Assembly (NCBI GenBank): GCA_934691925.1 | Contig: CAKUTI010000016.1 | Location: 1 to 40,177, forward strand | DNA: 40,177 nucleotides | DNA from: an uncultured Treponema sp. | Lineage (GTDB): Bacteria; Spirochaetota; Spirochaetia; Treponematales; Treponemataceae | Direction of reading: 5' to 3' | Shown: positions 23,176-31,897 of the stretch, piece by piece | How positions within the stretch are numbered: the first letter of the stretch is position 1 | Layout of the letters: every line of letters starts with the position of its first letter | The notes under the pieces: model-generated | The model's database searches: none | What the model saw: only the letters and a program-made list of their open reading frames with translations | What the model was told of the DNA's origin: nothing | Position numbers and translations under genes: made by a program

Positions 23176-23850
23176 ATGGCAGAAAAAAATATCTTGAAAG
23201 ACGGAATTGAAATGTACAGAAGAGGAGATTATTCGTCTTCGCTTGCTTTTTTTCTTTCTCTCCCTGACGAAAACGGCGCGGACAAAGGCGAGCTTGCCTA
23301 TTACATCGGGCTTTGCTACGCGAAAATGAGCAGATACGAGGACGCGCTTCTTTATCTTGAACAAGTTGTAACTTCTACCGAAAATTTAGACAGAATCCTG
23401 CAGTGCAGATATATTCTCGCGGTGATTTACGCGAACAGCGGAAGAAAGCGGCTTGCGGAATTCGAGCTGAACAAGCTTTTGGAAAGCGGATACAATCCGT
23501 CAAAAGTCTACGCTTCTCTTGCCTATGTTTACTGGGCGAGGGGCGAAAACGAGAAAAGCATTGAATTTTACAAGAAATCTCTTGAAATCGATGCGGACAA
23601 TCCGACTGCCCTGAACGGTATCGGCTATGTTCTTGCCTGCCAGAACAAGGATTTGACTATGGCTCTTTCGTACTGCAGAAAGGCTCTGGAACATTCTCCA
23701 GATTCGGCGGCTTACCTTGACAGCATCGGCTGGGTTTACTTGAAGCTTGGACTTGACGCGGACGCTCTGAAATATCTTTCGCAGGCGCAGGAAAAGCTCC
23801 CTGACAACGCGGAAATCGCGCGTCATCTGAAAATCTTGCAGGAAAAATAA
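23176..23850 (+). CDS. TPR-repeat protein
   Basis: A 224-residue protein made almost wholly of tetratricopeptide repeats, about five to six: clear units are AYYIGLCYAKMSRYEDALLY, VYASLAYVYWARGENEKSIE, ALNGIGYVLACQNKDLTMAL and YLDSIGWVYLKLGLDADALK. No signal peptide or membrane segment, so a cytoplasmic scaffold is likely. SD AGGGCGGG. It lies 24 bases after surE and 12 before the secreted TPR/NHL gene, with which it may act. The partner is unknown. Confidence 0.88.
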   Translation: MAEKNILKDGIEMYRRGDYSSSLAFFLSLPDENGADKGELAYYIGLCYAKMSRYEDALLYLEQVVTSTENLDRILQCRYILAVIYANSGRKRLAEFELNKLLESGYNPSKVYASLAYVYWARGENEKSIEFYKKSLEIDADNPTALNGIGYVLACQNKDLTMALSYCRKALEHSPDSAAYLDSIGWVYLKLGLDADALKYLSQAQEKLPDNAEIARHLKILQEK

Positions 23851-23862
23851 TTTGGTGGATTT

Positions 23863-25950
23863 ATGAAAAAATTTAAGGTCATATTTGTTACTTGTTTTTT
23901 TTGCCTTTCAGTTTTGACACCGGCTTTTTCAGACAACGGAATTTTTAAAAGCGACGATGCGGCTTTGCGTTCAGGCTTGGGCGCGAGAACTGCCGCGAGC
24001 GGAAAAGGCGAGGAAGAGTTCCGGCGCGGCGTTCAGGCCTACTACAGGGGCACGTTCAACGATGCGATTTTGCAGTTTGAAAAGGCTTTGTCTTATCTTC
24101 CGGGCGAGAGCGTGATTCTTGATTGGCTTGGAAAGTCTTACTATAGAACCGGCGTTGAGGGGGCGGCTCTTCAGAACTGGCAATATGCCTCGGATTTAGG
24201 ATACGGCGGGCTTCTTCTTCAAAACAGAATTGAGATTGTGCGTGAAAGGCGGCTTGTCTCAGGCGAGGGGCTTGAAAAGCCTGTGAAATACACGGAATCA
24301 GGCGTTTTTTATGGAAAGAATCAGGAAGGAAAACTCGTTTTCAGTCAGCCTGTCTCGCTTCTTCCGAACAATGACGGAACTTTGTGGCTTGTCTCTTATT
24401 CTTCAAACGAGCTTTTAAAGCTTGACCAGAACGGTCTTGTTCTTTCAAGGAGTTTTGGACCTGTCAACGGCTTTGACCGGCCGATGGACATTATCCGTCT
24501 TGATGACGGCTCGATTCTGATTTCAGAATTCGCAGGCGACAGAATCAGCCAGTTCTCTTCAAAAGGAAAATTTCAGAAATCTTTCGGAAAAAAAGGCGGA
24601 AGCGTCGGCTGCATGGTCGGGCCGCAGTATCTTGCGCAGAGCAGGGACGGAAATATTTTTGTGAGCGATTTTGGAAACAGCCGTGTTGATGTTTTTGACA
24701 GAGACGGAAACGGCTTGTTTTTCTTCGGCGGAAAGCAGGGCGATTTTCCTGGGCTTGAAGGACCTACAGGAATTTCTGTGATTGGCGCGACTGTTTTTGT
24801 CGCGGACTGTCTTACCGGCGCGATTTACCGCTTTGACTTGTCTGGAAACTATCTCGGTCTTTTGTGCAAGGCGAAAACTTTTGTTAAGCCTGAATCGATG
24901 AAAGCGTGGGGAAAATATCTCGTTCTCTGCGATAAAAACAAGGTTTATTCAGTTGACAGCGACACAGGAGCGGTTTTTGAGAATGTCTCGTCTGGAAACG
25001 CTCCGTCGCGTCTTACAAGCGCAGTTCCTGACATCAACGGAAATATTCTCGTTACGGATTTTGTCGGAAACGAGATTTATGTGATGGCGAAAATGTCTGA
25101 GCTTGTCGGCGGTCTTTTTGTCCAGATTGAAAAAATAGATTCTGACAATTTCCCGAAAGTCACAGTCGAGGTTAAAGTCGAGAACAGAAGCCGCCAGAGC
25201 GTTGTCGGGCTAAAAGAAAACAACTTCCTTGTCACAGAAAACAAGAACAGCGTCGCGGACTACAGTCTTGACGGCGCAGCTTACTTGAACGATGAGACGG
25301 ACATAACTTTGCTTGTCAGCCGTTCTGCGTCGTCGGCTCTTTATGACGAGGCGATGGAGAGCGCGGTAAAGGAGATTTCTGCCGCGATGAACGGAAAAGG
25401 AGTCTTGCGGATTGTTAGCGCGGGCGCGGTTCCGATTCTTGAATTTGAGGGAAATCCTGCTGATGCGGCAAAGTTCAATTCTAAATCCTTGAAAAATCCT
25501 GTTTCTTCTGACATTTCGATTGACCTTGCGCTTCGTCTTTGCGCGAACGCGCTGATAAACGAGTCGAGAAAGTCATCGATCATTTTTATTGGAGATGGAA
25601 AAGTCACGCAGAATTCGTTCAGCCGGTACAGTCTTTCGGATTTGACGGCGTACCTCAACAACAATTCAATCGGATTTGTGAATCTTATACTTTCTCAGGG
25701 AGCGGCTTCAAGCGAGATTGACTACATCTGCAAAAACACCGAGGGCGGCGAGTATTACGTTTACCGCGAGAAAGGCTTGGCTCAGGTTGTAGATGACATT
25801 ATCAATATTCCGTCTGGAATTTACGTTTTGAGCTACACTTCAGCGTTGCAGACAGATTTTGGCCAGCGTTATCTTCCTGTTGAGGTCGAGACTTATCTGA
25901 TGAACCGAAGCGGAAGAGACGAAAGCGGATATTTTGCGCCTTTGCAGTGA
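23863..25950 (+). CDS. Exported TPR / NHL-repeat / vWA-like protein
   Basis: This 695-residue protein begins with a signal peptide (residues 1-24, ending PAFS), then a TPR-like segment (about 48-110: EEEFRRGVQAYYRGTFNDAI), an NHL-type beta-propeller (about 150-420: repeated DGSILISEFAGDRISQF, DGNIFVSDFGNSRVDVF, NGNILVTDFVGNEIYVM) and a C-terminal von Willebrand A-like domain (about 440-670: ITLLVSRSASSALYDEAM, SSIIFIGDGKVT). The strict metal site DxSxS is not intact (SRSAS). It resembles a conserved treponemal protein (T. pallidum TP0421 is the one I recall). Probably periplasmic or surface exposed. Its stop is two bases from the convergent gene. Confidence 0.85.
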   Translation: MKKFKVIFVTCFFCLSVLTPAFSDNGIFKSDDAALRSGLGARTAASGKGEEEFRRGVQAYYRGTFNDAILQFEKALSYLPGESVILDWLGKSYYRTGVEGAALQNWQYASDLGYGGLLLQNRIEIVRERRLVSGEGLEKPVKYTESGVFYGKNQEGKLVFSQPVSLLPNNDGTLWLVSYSSNELLKLDQNGLVLSRSFGPVNGFDRPMDIIRLDDGSILISEFAGDRISQFSSKGKFQKSFGKKGGSVGCMVGPQYLAQSRDGNIFVSDFGNSRVDVFDRDGNGLFFFGGKQGDFPGLEGPTGISVIGATVFVADCLTGAIYRFDLSGNYLGLLCKAKTFVKPESMKAWGKYLVLCDKNKVYSVDSDTGAVFENVSSGNAPSRLTSAVPDINGNILVTDFVGNEIYVMAKMSELVGGLFVQIEKIDSDNFPKVTVEVKVENRSRQSVVGLKENNFLVTENKNSVADYSLDGAAYLNDETDITLLVSRSASSALYDEAMESAVKEISAAMNGKGVLRIVSAGAVPILEFEGNPADAAKFNSKSLKNPVSSDISIDLALRLCANALINESRKSSIIFIGDGKVTQNSFSRYSLSDLTAYLNNNSIGFVNLILSQGAASSEIDYICKNTEGGEYYVYREKGLAQVVDDIINIPSGIYVLSYTSALQTDFGQRYLPVEVETYLMNRSGRDESGYFAPLQ

Positions 25951-25952
25951 TT

Positions 25953-28900
25953 CTAAAATCTGATTGTCGTGCCGACTGAGACGCTTCCGCTTAAAACCGC
26001 AAGTTCGCTCCATGTCGCGTAATATCCGGCTCCTGCCGTTGTGTTCAGCGAGACGTGCTTTGTGATTTGCGTTTCTGCGGCGTGCGAAAAGTCAAGACTG
26101 TATTTTTTTACTATTGAAGATGATGACGACGCGCTTGCGGCTGAGAAATTTAGGCTGTCGGTTTTTGTTATCTTGAAACTGTTTTTGTCTTTAAGATTCT
26201 TGAAAAGCGAGCAAAATCCTGCGGCAACTGATTTTTTTGAATTTCGTTTCCATATTAAAGTCAGTTTTCCGTCCCAGTCGCTTTTTGACTCAAACGAGCC
26301 TTCAACGCCTGTTTTAAGCGATTTTTTATCTTTGAAGAAAATTGTAAGCTGGCTGTAGCCGCTTATGCTTGCGGAAATTTGCGATGAAGATTTCCGTGGA
26401 ATTTTCATTGCGGCGGAAAATGAAGAGGCGAACTCGTCCTGCTCGTAAAAACTGAAAAGCGGAATCGAGCCGTATTTTCCAAAAACGTTCAAAGCGGAAT
26501 TTGACACGCTCAGTTTCGCTTGAAAAATGTCGCTTACCGTTTCTGCGGTTCTGATGTCTCTTGAAAAATCAATTTTCAGCGAGTTTGGAATGAAAAAGTC
26601 GTATTTGTCGCCTGAAAATCCTCTCCGCCAGCTGAACGAGTAAAGCCCCGTGTAGTAAGTTGTGAAATCTCCGCTTGCGTCCTGCGCAGATGAAATTTTG
26701 TAGACATCTTTTTGAAGATTTTCGCTTAGCAAGTCGTAAAAAGGCAGCGCGGTCAGAAAATATTTTTTTTCATTTGTTTTTTTTGCGAGATTTTCCGAGT
26801 CTGAAAAATAATCGCCGCCTTCTTCAATGTAAGAAGCCGAGCCGAAGGATTTTTTCCAGTTTAAAGAAAAGCCGTTTTTTCCTTTTGAAAAAGGAAATGA
26901 AAATTTTAGCGATGAGTCATCCTTAAAAGTTTTTGAAGATGACGATTTGTAAGTTCCAGATGAAGCTGCGGAAAATTCTGGCGAAAGATTGAAAAATTCA
27001 AAATTGTATTTTGCGTCTGCTGAGAATCCGACTTTGCGTTTTTTCGCTTTTTCGTCTCCTTTTGAAAATTCGAATCTTGAAATGTCGTTGTATGAAGAAA
27101 AATAATTTTTCGTTTTGAATTCGTCAGCATCTGAATTTGACGAAGAATTTGAAGATGACGATTTTATTTTTTGCGAGGCGTTCACTTTTGCGTCTAAAGA
27201 AAATTTTCCTAGTCTAAAATTCGCTCCGCTTGAAATTTCCTGCGTGCGCGACCAAGAATTTGACTCGGCTTTTGCCTCTGCCGAAAATGTGAGCGGCACA
27301 AAAAATTTTTCAAGCGAGATTTTCTCGCTGTTTTTCTTGGATAAATTTTCAGTTGCGCCGTTAAAGCTGTAGTTTTCCGAAAATGAAAGCGAGTCAAAAA
27401 ACGGCTTGGCGGTTGAAAAGCCGTGCGAGGCTGAGAAAAGTGCGTTTTTTGAATTGGTTTCAGTGTCTTTCGCGCCCGAAACTGAAATTTTTAGCTTTGA
27501 GAAAGTCGCTTCCGCGCTTGTGCTTCCTGAGAAAATATTTTTGCTTTCAAGAGTTTCCGTGTTCATTGCGGAAGAGCCGCTTCCGTCTGCCCGAATCTTC
27601 AAGTCGCTTAAAATCGGAATTTCGCCTGCTTTTAAGACTGCGCCGTTTTTTTCAAAGTTGAACGAGATTTTGTCCTGCAAATCAAGAAAAACGTTTGTCT
27701 CCGAAAGAAAAATCTCGTCGATGCAAAAACTGCCTGCTGCTCCGTTTTCTGCGTCATCTTCTGAAATTTCCGCCGTCAAAATTTCTATTGTGAATCTCGT
27801 CGGAATCACGCTGTTGTCGATGTATGCAGAGTTTTCATAGCCGTTCGCCGAGACTTTTTTGTCTTTTAGTGAGACTTCAAATTTTTGCCATTCAGATGAA
27901 ATTTTTTCCGATGGAAAGGAAAATTCAGCCGCTGTTTTCGTTCCGTCGTCTTCGAGTGTGTCGAAAATAAAATTCACGGATTTTACGAACTCTGAATCGA
28001 GCTTAAAATAAAAGCACAAATTTTTATAATACGAAAAATCGACCGCGGAAAAATATTTTCTGAAAACAAGCTTTTCCTCGTCTGAAGCTGAAGTGAATTT
28101 GAAATCGAAATTCTGGACTTTATTAGGCGAGCCCGAGTTGAAATCCTTTATTTTTGATGACGAAAGCGTGTAGTCCGTGCTTTGACTTTGCGAGATTTTC
28201 ACGTTCTCAGGAATTTCCGTTATGAAAGACTTGGAGCAGCACTCGTAAGGTCCGGCTAAAATTTGCCCGCTTTTGTTTGCTGCGTTCACAGAGCCGTTTT
28301 TTGGAACTGCAATCAGCCGCGCGCTGTAAGTTGAAACATTTGCGAAAAAGGCTCGGTCAGAGTCTGAAATTGAGACTTTCACGGTCTGCCATTCTGAATT
28401 TGCCGTGTCAAAACTTTTTATGACATCTTCACTTGAACTTTCAGAAATTTTCCAAGTAGGAATTTTCTCCTCGTCCTCAAAAGAAAAATCGTCGTCCTTG
28501 CTCACTCCGAGCTGGAGATAAAGGTCAAAATCAAAAATGTCTGTTGAAGGATTTTTAAGAGCGATTTCAAAGACGCTTGAAAGTGCGAGTGAATTTTTTG
28601 CTTCCGGCAAAGCGACTGTCAGGGCAGCCCACTGCGTTCTAGAAGTTGAGTCCAAAGAATTTTCAAAATTCCATGAGAAAGGAACCGCATATCCTGAAAT
28701 GCCTTCCGTCTTGAATCCTGGTTCCGCCTCGTCTGCCATATTCGATTTTGATTTCAGAACTGGAAAAATTTCGTCGTCAGAGCGCGAATTCAGGCTTGGA
28801 GTGAAATCCGACGGCAAGTCAACGCCAGCGTCTTTTTGAAGATAGCTAGTTTCGTCGTCCGTGTCGTCCATTCCCAAAATTCTGTAAATTCCTGTTGCGT

Positions 28901-31883
28901 TTATGTTCTCGAAAGTCGCCGCTGCCGAATTTTTTATGCTAAAAATCTCGTTTTTGTATTCGATTCCTGCAGCGAGCGTTCCGTATGCGGGACTTGAATA
29001 TGAGGTGTCTGCGAAATTTTGGATTTGATTGTAGGAAAATCTTCCGGATGACGAGATGTCCGCACTTAAATTTTCTGAAAAGTCATATTTTAATCCTGCC
29101 GCCGCCGCGAACGATGCATTTTGCGCGTCATCTGAATCTTCCTGCCAAGTGATAAAAATTTTGTCCGTGCTTGAAACCGCAGATGAAAGCGAGACTGCGC
29201 CTGTTGAGAAATCGTAGCTTGCGCCCGCGTCAATCACGCTGTTTTTGTAGACCATTACAGTTCCTGGAACTGCCTTTGTTCCGATGTCGAGCCTTGAAAC
29301 TGGAGAATAATTTCTGACACGCAGAACTAAATCGTCGTTTGTTCCGTAGCCAAGATAAATTCCCGGATTTGACTTTGCGAATGGAAAGCGGTTTTCGGCA
29401 TTTATAATAGAAGAAGTTGAGTTTGTTGATTCCGAATCTGACGATTCAGAATCGCTAGATTCAAAATCGTTAGATTTGAAATCTTCATTTTCCTTGAAAA
29501 TATCGATGTAAGTGTGTTTCTCGTCAAAAAAATCTGCCGGATAAAACGCTGTCTCGTCATCGCTTATGACTGCCGAAAAATCTTTTGAGACTGTTCCGCT
29601 GTAGCTTGAAGCGACCGCCGCATCGTCCGCGCTTAAAATTCCCGCGTCATAACGGCTTGCGTTTTGAAAAGGCGAAAATCCTGACGGATGCTGTAAAAAA
29701 AGAACTTTAGCAGAACCGATTTTGCCTGAAAAATCATAGTAAAATTTTTTAAGATTCACAGAGCCGAACGCATTTTGAGCATCATCTAGAAAATCTGAAA
29801 AATCTTCATCGCTTTCTGAAAAATCTCCGCTGAACGAGACCGCGACCGCCGGAAGCTCGCCGTTTTTTCTGCCTGCCTTCGCGTCTTTTGAAAGCAGAAG
29901 AAGATTTTGCGACGCGACAACGAGAAACTCTGTTGAGCCGAGCTTTTTATATTTTCTTCCTTTTGAATCCTTGTAATTTCCGTCCGCCGACTGAACGTAA
30001 ACCGCCTTGACAGCTTGTGCAAGTTTTTTTGACGGCAGAACGTACTGGCTTCCCGTGCTGTAAGATGAAAGCGAAATCGTGTTTGTCGAGACGGCGTTCA
30101 TTCCGAACCACGTTTTGCTTTCTGTTTTCAGCAAGTCGTATCTGAAAGTGAAATCCGACCGCCATTTTTTGCCCTGCCAGCTTAAAGAAACGCCCGGAGC
30201 CTGATTTTTTCCGCCTCCGATTCCGCGTGAAAAGTCATTGACTGCATAAATTTCAGGAAAAGCGATTCCTCTGTTTCCGATTCTCGCGGATTTCAAGCGG
30301 CCGTTTCCGTTGTATCCTGCCGCAACTGTGTTTTCTTCGAATCCGTCTGCGAAAGCCGCTTCAAAATAATATTTTTTGTTCGCTTCAAGCCAAAGTGAAA
30401 GGTCCACATTTTGCGAAAAGACAGGAGACGAGAGCGAAAGGGCGGGCGTTGTGCCGAATCCGAACGAATAGCTCGCCGAGCTTGAAATTGAGCTTTTCCA
30501 GTAGCCTTCCGCGCTAAAATCAATCTCGTTCCCGAAGAAATTTTTGTTGAAAATAGAAACTTGTCCGTCAGATTCTTCTAGCGGAAGATTTTCAGTGTCA
30601 AAAGCGATTGCCGCGGCTCCGTCCGCTTTTCTTGTTGTTGAAGTTGAAACCGTTTCCGCAGAAATTTTATTTCCTAAAAACGAAAAAAAAACAAGCAAAA
30701 TAGAAAAAAGCGTCTCTTTTCCTAAAAGCCTCGCCTTTGTGATTTTTAGCGACGGGTCTTTTTGCTGGGCTTTTAGAATCGCCTGCTCGAGCCTGCGTTT
30801 TTTCTCCTCGCCAAAGTCAAAAAGCTCCTTGCTTCGCGGCTCGCTGTCATTTTCAAGATTTTGAAGACAGACTCCCAAAAGCCTGATTCCGAGTTTTCTG
30901 TTGTATTTTTTTTCAAAAAGCGATTTTGCGCGGTCAAAAAGATCATCAACTGAGGAAACGTATCTTTCTGAGCTTTCCTGAACAGAGACTGTCGAAAAAT
31001 CCTCATACCGAATTTTTAGGGAGATTGACTTGCTGCGCACTTTTTCTTTTAGCGAGCGGAACATCACCGTGTGGCAAAGCTCGAGAAGCGCGGTTTCAAT
31101 CGCGTACAAGTCCGAAAGGTCATATTCGTACGTTGTTTCCGCGCTGACTGAGCGGCTTTTCGGATTTGCGTTGAAATCTTCATATTCGTTTCCGCGCACT
31201 GCGTTGTACAAAAAAAGCCCTGTCGCCTGCCCGAAAATGCTTTGAAGAAGCGCAGGCGAGCGGTTGAAAATCTCCTTCGTGGTCGTGATTCCGCTGTTTT
31301 TGAGTTTTTCCTGAGTTTTTTTGCCCGCTCCCCAAAGTTTTGAAAGTGGCAGGCTAAGCATAAAATCCTGCTCTTTTCCTGCCGGAATCTCAAAAAGTCC
31401 GTCCGGCTTTTTTATTCCTGAAGCGATTTTCGCGCAGTATTTTGTGGAGGCGATTCCAATCGAGACTGTAAGCCCTGTTTTCTCCAAGATTTCAGATTTC
31501 AGCCTTTTTGCGGCTTCAATCGGCTTTCCAAAGAGCTTTTCAGTTCCCGTCATATCGATAAAAGCCTCGTCAACCGACATTTGCCTTACGTCCGGAGAAT
31601 AATCGTAAAAAATCGACATTACCTCGCGCGATTTTTCATGGTAGCGCTTCATGTTTGTTCTGAGAAAAATTCCGTTCGGGCAGAGCTTTACCGCCTGAAA
31701 AACCGGCATTGCGGAGTGAACGCCGAATTTTCTTGCCTCGTATGAGGCTGTTGAGACAACTGCTCGCCTGTCGCCCGGCAAACCGCCAACGATAACCGGC
31801 TTTCCTCTGTATTCGGGATTGTCGAGCTGCTCAACGGAAGCAAAAAAAGCGTCAAGGTCAACATGAAAAAAAACTTTTGTCAA
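25953..31883 (-). CDS. dinB: DNA polymerase IV fused in frame to a large exported protein
   Basis: One uninterrupted 1976-codon frame. Residues 1-388 are a complete Y-family polymerase IV: HVDLDAFFASVEQ (D9), QMSVDEAFIDMT (D105, E106), the thumb GIKKPDG and LWGAGKKTQEKL, and the little-finger domain ending in the usual KITKARLLG tail. From residue about 389 it changes to a signal-peptide-like stretch (ILLVFFSFLGNKISA, cleavage after about 409) and 1560 residues of Ser/Asp-rich beta-strand protein ending in phenylalanine (VGTTIRF). A nine-T tract at 30683-30691 sits at the junction; one base more or less would stop the polymerase within about ten codons. Start TTG with AAGGA. It follows the M28-like membrane gene by 14 bases. 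Confidence 0.8.
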   Translation of the reverse strand: MTKVFFHVDLDAFFASVEQLDNPEYRGKPVIVGGLPGDRRAVVSTASYEARKFGVHSAMPVFQAVKLCPNGIFLRTNMKRYHEKSREVMSIFYDYSPDVRQMSVDEAFIDMTGTEKLFGKPIEAAKRLKSEILEKTGLTVSIGIASTKYCAKIASGIKKPDGLFEIPAGKEQDFMLSLPLSKLWGAGKKTQEKLKNSGITTTKEIFNRSPALLQSIFGQATGLFLYNAVRGNEYEDFNANPKSRSVSAETTYEYDLSDLYAIETALLELCHTVMFRSLKEKVRSKSISLKIRYEDFSTVSVQESSERYVSSVDDLFDRAKSLFEKKYNRKLGIRLLGVCLQNLENDSEPRSKELFDFGEEKKRRLEQAILKAQQKDPSLKITKARLLGKETLFSILLVFFSFLGNKISAETVSTSTTRKADGAAAIAFDTENLPLEESDGQVSIFNKNFFGNEIDFSAEGYWKSSISSSASYSFGFGTTPALSLSSPVFSQNVDLSLWLEANKKYYFEAAFADGFEENTVAAGYNGNGRLKSARIGNRGIAFPEIYAVNDFSRGIGGGKNQAPGVSLSWQGKKWRSDFTFRYDLLKTESKTWFGMNAVSTNTISLSSYSTGSQYVLPSKKLAQAVKAVYVQSADGNYKDSKGRKYKKLGSTEFLVVASQNLLLLSKDAKAGRKNGELPAVAVSFSGDFSESDEDFSDFLDDAQNAFGSVNLKKFYYDFSGKIGSAKVLFLQHPSGFSPFQNASRYDAGILSADDAAVASSYSGTVSKDFSAVISDDETAFYPADFFDEKHTYIDIFKENEDFKSNDFESSDSESSDSESTNSTSSIINAENRFPFAKSNPGIYLGYGTNDDLVLRVRNYSPVSRLDIGTKAVPGTVMVYKNSVIDAGASYDFSTGAVSLSSAVSSTDKIFITWQEDSDDAQNASFAAAAGLKYDFSENLSADISSSGRFSYNQIQNFADTSYSSPAYGTLAAGIEYKNEIFSIKNSAAATFENINATGIYRILGMDDTDDETSYLQKDAGVDLPSDFTPSLNSRSDDEIFPVLKSKSNMADEAEPGFKTEGISGYAVPFSWNFENSLDSTSRTQWAALTVALPEAKNSLALSSVFEIALKNPSTDIFDFDLYLQLGVSKDDDFSFEDEEKIPTWKISESSSEDVIKSFDTANSEWQTVKVSISDSDRAFFANVSTYSARLIAVPKNGSVNAANKSGQILAGPYECCSKSFITEIPENVKISQSQSTDYTLSSSKIKDFNSGSPNKVQNFDFKFTSASDEEKLVFRKYFSAVDFSYYKNLCFYFKLDSEFVKSVNFIFDTLEDDGTKTAAEFSFPSEKISSEWQKFEVSLKDKKVSANGYENSAYIDNSVIPTRFTIEILTAEISEDDAENGAAGSFCIDEIFLSETNVFLDLQDKISFNFEKNGAVLKAGEIPILSDLKIRADGSGSSAMNTETLESKNIFSGSTSAEATFSKLKISVSGAKDTETNSKNALFSASHGFSTAKPFFDSLSFSENYSFNGATENLSKKNSEKISLEKFFVPLTFSAEAKAESNSWSRTQEISSGANFRLGKFSLDAKVNASQKIKSSSSNSSSNSDADEFKTKNYFSSYNDISRFEFSKGDEKAKKRKVGFSADAKYNFEFFNLSPEFSAASSGTYKSSSSKTFKDDSSLKFSFPFSKGKNGFSLNWKKSFGSASYIEEGGDYFSDSENLAKKTNEKKYFLTALPFYDLLSENLQKDVYKISSAQDASGDFTTYYTGLYSFSWRRGFSGDKYDFFIPNSLKIDFSRDIRTAETVSDIFQAKLSVSNSALNVFGKYGSIPLFSFYEQDEFASSFSAAMKIPRKSSSQISASISGYSQLTIFFKDKKSLKTGVEGSFESKSDWDGKLTLIWKRNSKKSVAAGFCSLFKNLKDKNSFKITKTDSLNFSAASASSSSSIVKKYSLDFSHAAETQITKHVSLNTTAGAGYYATWSELAVLSGSVSVGTTIRF
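29411..29490 (-). repeat. Short coding repeat of Ser-Asp-Ser-Glu units
   Basis: Imperfect 15-18-base units built on GATTCAGAATCG-like words encode SSDSESSDSESTNSTSS within the exported half of the fusion. It is probably a flexible linker; unit number may vary between strains. Confidence 0.55.
30683..30691 (-). other. Nine-T homopolymer at the polymerase/exported-protein junction
   Basis: Nine Ts in the coding strand within the signal-peptide-like codons. With eight Ts the polymerase frame meets TAG shortly after, with ten it meets TAA; only nine keeps the two halves joined. Such tracts are common sites of slippage and of sequencing error. Confidence 0.8.
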
Positions 31884-31897
31884 TTTTATGTCCTTGC

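Larger units (their letters stand above)
25953..30698 (-). other. Exported, outer-membrane-like half of the polymerase fusion
   Basis: This half has no polymerase feature. It opens with a hydrophobic stretch and SA-E cleavage site, then long runs of alternating polar and apolar residues. Two jelly-roll-like segments seem present (about residues 1075-1210, around SEWQTVKVSISDSDRAFF, and about 1230-1370, around ISSEWQKFEVSLKDK). The last 600 residues read as repeated amphipathic strands and end in an aromatic residue, the usual signal for outer-membrane barrel insertion. No ATG or GTG start with a ribosome site is visible near the junction; TTG at 30698 is the nearest possible start. The family is not recognised. 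Confidence 0.6.

Noticed and set aside
27406..27840. Plus-strand 144-codon frame inside the exported-protein region
   Set aside because: Antisense to a long clear frame, with no promoter or ribosome site.
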